Assembly: GCA_044349205.1 (NCBI GenBank)
Contig: JBIKRJ010000061.1
Span: 1-11,156, forward strand
Source of the DNA: UBA9547 sp044349205
Lineage (GTDB): Bacteria; Bacteroidota; Bacteroidia; Cytophagales; UBA9547
Reading direction: 5' to 3'
DNA: 11,156 nucleotides
Shown: piece by piece, positions 7,733 to 11,156 of the stretch
Layout: every line of letters begins with the position of its first letter
How positions within the stretch are numbered: the stretch's first letter is position 1
Position numbers and translations under genes: made by a program
The notes under the pieces: generated by a model
Database searches by the model: none
What the model saw: only the letters and a program-made list of their open reading frames with translations
Told to the model about the DNA's origin: nothing

Positions 7733-8854
7733 TTGAACTACTATATCATAGCAGGCGAAAAATCGGGAGACCTTCACGGTTCCAATCTCATAAAATCTAT
7801 TTTGCAGGAAGATAGCCAAGCAAAATTGCGGGGAATAGGAGGGGAGCTGATGCAAAAGGAAGGACTGCAGCTGTTTTTGCATTTCCATAAAGTAAATTTT
7901 TTCGGTCTTTTTGATGTCTTGAGCAATTTTTACTCGCTTTACAAAATATTTAAAGCCACAGAAAATGATATTTTGAATTTTAAACCCGACGTTTTAATTC
8001 TCATCGATTTTGCGGGTTTCAACCTGCGAATGGCCAAGTTTGCCCCAAAGCACGGTATAAAGGTATATTATTACATTTCCCCAAAAATATGGGCTTGGAA
8101 CGTGGGGCGCGCGCACAAAATAAAGCGTTTGGTCGACAAGATGTTCGTCATTTTGCCATTTGAAGTTCCTTTCTATAAACAATTTGATTACGAGGTAGAA
8201 TATGTGGGCAATCCTATTATGGACGCCATCGCTTCTTTTAGCCCAAATCACAATTTTATTTCAGATAATCAGTTGAATTCCAGCCCTATAGTGGCATTGC
8301 TTCCAGGTAGTCGTCCAAGCGAAGTAAATGCATTACTGGAATTGATGTGTGCTTTGCCTAAAGTATTTCCTTCGCATCAGTTTGTAGTGGCAGGAGTTAA
8401 ATCATTGCCAAATAGCCATTACCAAAAGGCCATAGATTCGGGCATTGCGGTGGTTTACGACCAAACCTATGATTTATTGACCATTGCCGAGGCTGCTGTG
8501 GTGGCATCAGGCACAGCCACGCTTGAAACAGGTTTGTTCAAGGTTCCACAAGTAGTGGTGTATAAGGTGGGCAAAATTTCCTATATGATTGGAAAAAGGC
8601 TGATTAAGGTGCGCGACATTGCTTTAGTCAATTTGATTACAGACAAAATCATAGTCAAAACACTATTAGAAAATGATTTGAACTTACCCAATTTGGTTTC
8701 CGAACTTAAAAAAGTGATAAAAGGTGGGGAGGCGAGGCAGGAAATATTATCGGACTATGAAAATCTAGCAGAAACTATAGGTAAACCAGGAGCTTCAGAA
8801 AAAACTGGTAAACTGATGGTAAATTATTTGAAAAATAATATTTTTTCTCGATAA
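7733..8854 (+). CDS. lpxB: Lipid-A-disaccharide synthase
   Basis: LpxB is a membrane-associated GT19 glycosyltransferase that joins lipid X to UDP-2,3-diacylglucosamine, making the disaccharide core of lipid A. The product has 373 residues, a normal length. Family motifs run in order: AGEKSGDLHGSNLI (7-20), LIDFAGFN (90-97, with D92 in the position of the conserved catalytic-region Asp), YYISPKIWAWN (113-123), YVGNPIMDAI (157-166), LLPGSRPSEV (189-198) and ASGTATLETGLFKVPQVV (258-275). Translation must start at TTG 7733: the family N-terminus begins exactly there, an in-frame TAA sits at 7727-7729, and the next in-frame ATG is codon 40, past the SGDLHG motif. No Shine-Dalgarno is visible. Near the C-terminus the usual EL[IL]Q-type motif appears as KTLLE (309-313), a possible divergence. 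The gene is divergent from cysS and stands alone before a weak terminator. Confidence 0.97.
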   Translation: MNYYIIAGEKSGDLHGSNLIKSILQEDSQAKLRGIGGELMQKEGLQLFLHFHKVNFFGLFDVLSNFYSLYKIFKATENDILNFKPDVLILIDFAGFNLRMAKFAPKHGIKVYYYISPKIWAWNVGRAHKIKRLVDKMFVILPFEVPFYKQFDYEVEYVGNPIMDAIASFSPNHNFISDNQLNSSPIVALLPGSRPSEVNALLELMCALPKVFPSHQFVVAGVKSLPNSHYQKAIDSGIAVVYDQTYDLLTIAEAAVVASGTATLETGLFKVPQVVVYKVGKISYMIGKRLIKVRDIALVNLITDKIIVKTLLENDLNLPNLVSELKKVIKGGEARQEILSDYENLAETIGKPGASEKTGKLMVNYLKNNIFSR

Positions 8855-8882
8855 AAGTCTGTAAATTTAGACTTCGCTTTTT
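8855..8882 (+). terminator. Weak rho-independent terminator after lpxB
   Basis: AAGTCT (8855-8860) and AGACTT (8869-8874) form a six-base-pair stem with an eight-base loop right after the lpxB stop codon. Three bases later comes a run of five T (8878-8882). The stem is short and AT-rich, so termination may be partial. It lies within the 57-base gap before the next gene. Confidence 0.4.
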
Positions 8883-8911
8883 GAAAAATCTAACTAATAC
8901 CATTTGTGAGA

Positions 8912-11156
8912 ATGAACTTTTTGTACTCTACAAAATCGAGTTGTGCCTTTTTAATACTATTTCTGTCAGTCATCTCGAGTGTTTCTGTCTACTCACAAAC
9001 AAAGGTCTTTACACACCCGGGTGGAAACGAATCTTTACATCAGCTATTGTTTGTAAAACAACAGATTGCTGCACAAAAAGAACCTTGGTTTAGTCAATAC
9101 AATGCCATGGTAAATTTAGCTATAGCATTACCAGCAGCTGGTGTACCAGCTCTTCCTAACGAAAATGGTCAGCGAGACATTGCCAAAAGTGCTTATGCCA
9201 ATGCATTGGCTTATTGGTATTCTGGCAATACTAGGTATGCAGACCAAGCTGTTGCTATTCTAAAGGCATGGGGTACTGTGGCTCCATATAGCACAGCCGA
9301 TGGGCAATCCAAACTAGACGGAGCTTGGATGGGTTCTTTGTTAGGTCCCGCAGCTGAATTGGTCAGGGAATATATGTCGGTTGCAGATAGAACCACGATT
9401 AGTAACATGTTCAAAACGGTATTTTACAATTCTTTACAATCGCCTAGTGGTTGGAATGGTAATGTAGAGTTGACCCAAATTGATGCTGCTTTCAACATAG
9501 CCGTGTTTTGCGAGGATGCGGCATTGTTTGACTATGCTGTAAATCGTTTTGGGATAAGGGTGCCCGCCTCTATCTATCTGACAACTGATGGACCCACAGC
9601 CATTGCGCTTCCAGGTGCTTCATGGTATAGTCCTAATTATACAAGCCCCAATGTAAATGGCTTGATGCAAGAATCTTGTCGTGATTTTGATCACCATGCC
9701 CAGTTCGCCTTTGCAGCACTGGTGTCTGCTGCCGAGGTGGCTTACCACCAAGGAGTTGACCTATACAAACAATATCAACCCCGAATAGTAGGGGCTATGG
9801 AGTTGATGGCCAAACAAATTGCATCAGGCAGTATGCAAGGTGTTTGTACCAATGGCGATGTGACCACTACAGGTATTTACAATACAATTGAAATTGGGTA
9901 TAACCACTACCACAACATAAAAGGACTAGCATTGGTACAAACGGCGAATGTATTACCCAAAATGCAACAGGGTAGTTCAGACTGGAATATTTTTTACGAA
10001 ACATTGACACATCATGCTGCAGGTGACAACGAATTGGTCAAATGTCCAAAACCGAATTTGGGTGCTGTCCAGAGCATTTGTGGCAATTCAAACATATTAC
10101 TAAACTCTTCATTGCCAAACAATACCAACAAGACCTTTGCTTGGTACAAAAATAATACATTAGTGCAAGGACAGACGGGCACAACCCTGCTTGTTAACTC
10201 TGCTGGAACTTATAGTCTTGTTGTAGATTCGGCTGGCGCATGTAGTTGGAGTGATTCGGTAGTGGTAAACGGAGGACTTGTTGTCAATCTAGGACCGAAC
10301 AAAGAGCTGTGCAATCCCGCAACCGATACGCTTGATGCTGGTAATTCCAATGTGACGGATGCATCCTATCTGTGGAATACAGGAGCTACTACACAAAGAA
10401 TAGTGGTAAGCCGTGGTGGAGCATATTCTGTGACAGTAAGTGCCAATGGTTGTGCGTCAGTTTCCGATACAGTAGTAATTTCCTCCAAATTGCTTTCGGT
10501 TATTTCTGACACCATTTGTTCTCCAGGACAAGCAAAATTAACAGTCATGGGTACAAACCATTATGGATGGTATGAAGTACCAGTGGGTGGTATTGCGTTG
10601 GATACTACATTTATTTACAAACCCTTTGTAACAACCACCAAAACATTTTATGTACAAGACTTGGGCGGAGTAAATACTTCAATAGGAAAAACGAGCCAAG
10701 GAACAGGCCAGATTTGGACTGTAGGAGTAACAGATTACCCTTCGAATGACAAACAATATCAGTTCACAGTTTTAAAAACCTTGACTTTGAAAAGTGTAGT
10801 GGTTTATGTAGTCAACAACGGAACGAATGTTACCATCAATTTTAGACAAGGAGGTGTAGTCAAATATACCACTACAGTAGTCGGTTTAGCTTCAGGTAAA
10901 CAAACAATCAATCTTGACTTTGTACTTTCACCAGGTAATTATTTGGTTGATGCCGTTGGAACGTCTAATCAATTGTATTATGAGTCTTCAGGTGCAGCTT
11001 TCCCTTATACTTACAATGGGTATCTTTCCTTTACATACAACCAACCATGGCAAAGTGGGTGGTATGGATTGTTTTATGATTGGAAGCTCATAGTGGGCAA
11101 TGCTTGTGCCAGAACGCTGGTAGAAGCGGTTGTCGATCCCCAAGCTGCTAAATGCA
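8912..11156 (+). CDS. Secreted PL5-type alginate-lyase-like protein with Ig-like modules (3' end outside window)
   Basis: The frame is open from ATG 8912 to the window end (748 codons). Residues 1-28 are a signal peptide with a long hydrophobic core (CAFLILFLSVISSVSV) and likely cleavage near YSQ. Residues about 35-370 match the alginate lyase superfamily alpha-toroid: NALAYWYSGNTRYADQA, ILKAWG (W120), SGWNGNVELTQIDAAFNIAVF-like helix, QESCRDFDHHAQF (253-265), AAEVAYHQGVDLY (273-285) and IGYNHYHN (328-335). These His, Arg and Tyr residues are candidate catalytic ones for beta-elimination of uronate polymers; the exact substrate is uncertain. Ig-like modules follow (about 378-455, and about 456-522 with LWNTGATTQRIVVS), a further less clear one (about 525-580), a beta-sandwich module (about 582-730, ending FYDWKL), and the start of another Ig-like module. 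In-frame TAA at 8891-8893 fixes the start region. A surface-anchoring C-terminus is expected but unseen. Confidence 0.92.
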   Translation, partial: MNFLYSTKSSCAFLILFLSVISSVSVYSQTKVFTHPGGNESLHQLLFVKQQIAAQKEPWFSQYNAMVNLAIALPAAGVPALPNENGQRDIAKSAYANALAYWYSGNTRYADQAVAILKAWGTVAPYSTADGQSKLDGAWMGSLLGPAAELVREYMSVADRTTISNMFKTVFYNSLQSPSGWNGNVELTQIDAAFNIAVFCEDAALFDYAVNRFGIRVPASIYLTTDGPTAIALPGASWYSPNYTSPNVNGLMQESCRDFDHHAQFAFAALVSAAEVAYHQGVDLYKQYQPRIVGAMELMAKQIASGSMQGVCTNGDVTTTGIYNTIEIGYNHYHNIKGLALVQTANVLPKMQQGSSDWNIFYETLTHHAAGDNELVKCPKPNLGAVQSICGNSNILLNSSLPNNTNKTFAWYKNNTLVQGQTGTTLLVNSAGTYSLVVDSAGACSWSDSVVVNGGLVVNLGPNKELCNPATDTLDAGNSNVTDASYLWNTGATTQRIVVSRGGAYSVTVSANGCASVSDTVVISSKLLSVISDTICSPGQAKLTVMGTNHYGWYEVPVGGIALDTTFIYKPFVTTTKTFYVQDLGGVNTSIGKTSQGTGQIWTVGVTDYPSNDKQYQFTVLKTLTLKSVVVYVVNNGTNVTINFRQGGVVKYTTTVVGLASGKQTINLDFVLSPGNYLVDAVGTSNQLYYESSGAAFPYTYNGYLSFTYNQPWQSGWYGLFYDWKLIVGNACARTLVEAVVDPQAAKC
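9014..10021 (+). other. Alginate-lyase-like (PL5 superfamily) catalytic domain
   Basis: Residues about 35-370 of the right-hand secreted protein. The strongest signatures are the E-[ST]-C-R-D-F block with two following histidines (E254, R257, D258, H261, H262), the AAE...QGVDLY helix and the YNHYHN motif (Y330, H332, H334). Bacterial and fungal relatives more often read RDFGHTQ, so the D-H-H version is a variant. The alpha/alpha-toroid fold is known for this family; activity and substrate here are inferred. Confidence 0.7.
10655..11101 (+). other. Beta-sandwich accessory module of Bacteroidota surface proteins
   Basis: Residues about 582-730 of the right-hand protein. Strands such as LKTLTLKSVVVYVVNNG, TVVGLASGKQTINLDF, LSPGNYLVDAV and the terminal WYGLFYDWKL resemble a module that recurs next to Ig-like domains in large Bacteroidota surface proteins, recognised here from memory of such sequences rather than a named family. 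A jelly-roll, possibly carbohydrate-binding, fold is plausible. Confidence 0.5.

Noticed and set aside
7649..7888. Minus-strand open frame of 79 codons overlapping the lpxB start.
   Set aside because: It is antisense to conserved lpxB sequence and crosses the lpxB promoter; no recognisable product.
8881..9093. Plus-strand open frame of 70 codons after lpxB.
   Set aside because: It overlaps the signal peptide and domain start of the longer frame from 8912, which has clear homology features; this frame has none.
9211..10548. Minus-strand open frames at 9211-9414 and 10366-10548.
   Set aside because: Both are antisense to the lyase-like gene and have no motifs or start context of their own.

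Overview
The window looks like chromosomal DNA of a Bacteroidota bacterium, probably a Cytophaga/Saprospira/Chitinophaga-like or flavobacterial surface degrader; I cannot place it lower. The support is threefold. Both long secreted proteins are built from Ig-like and PKD-like modules typical of Bacteroidota cell-surface proteins. Candidate promoters fit the Bacteroidota pattern TTG-N17-23-TAnnTTTG. Start codons lack clear Shine-Dalgarno sequences. No rRNA, tRNA, CRISPR array, insertion sequence or prophage gene was seen.

Layout. Positions 1-5991 (minus strand) are one uninterrupted reading frame of 1997 codons that runs off the left edge. It encodes a giant secreted protein: signal peptide, a lysozyme / lytic-transglycosylase-like N-terminal domain, then a long chain of Ig-like, SprB-like and PKD-like modules. 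A 128-base gap (5992-6119) separates it from cysS (6120-7598, minus), cysteinyl-tRNA synthetase. A 134-base divergent intergenic region (7599-7732) carries a candidate promoter for each flank. Next comes lpxB (7733-8854, plus; TTG start), lipid-A-disaccharide synthase, followed by a weak hairpin terminator. From 8912 to the right edge (plus) is a second secreted protein, open at its 3' end: signal peptide, PL5-type alginate-lyase-like domain, two or more Ig-like modules, a beta-sandwich module, and the start of another Ig-like module.

How it fits together. Two housekeeping genes, one for translation and one for outer-membrane lipid A, sit back to back in the middle. Each is followed on its own strand by a large exported, probably surface-attached, polymer-degrading protein: one predicted to cut peptidoglycan-like glycan, the other a uronate-type polysaccharide. 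The C-termini of both large proteins, where a type IX secretion sorting domain would be expected, lie outside the window, so export by that route is inferred only. The least ordinary content is the architecture of the giant protein, including six consecutive modules that each carry exactly two cysteines 57-62 residues apart.
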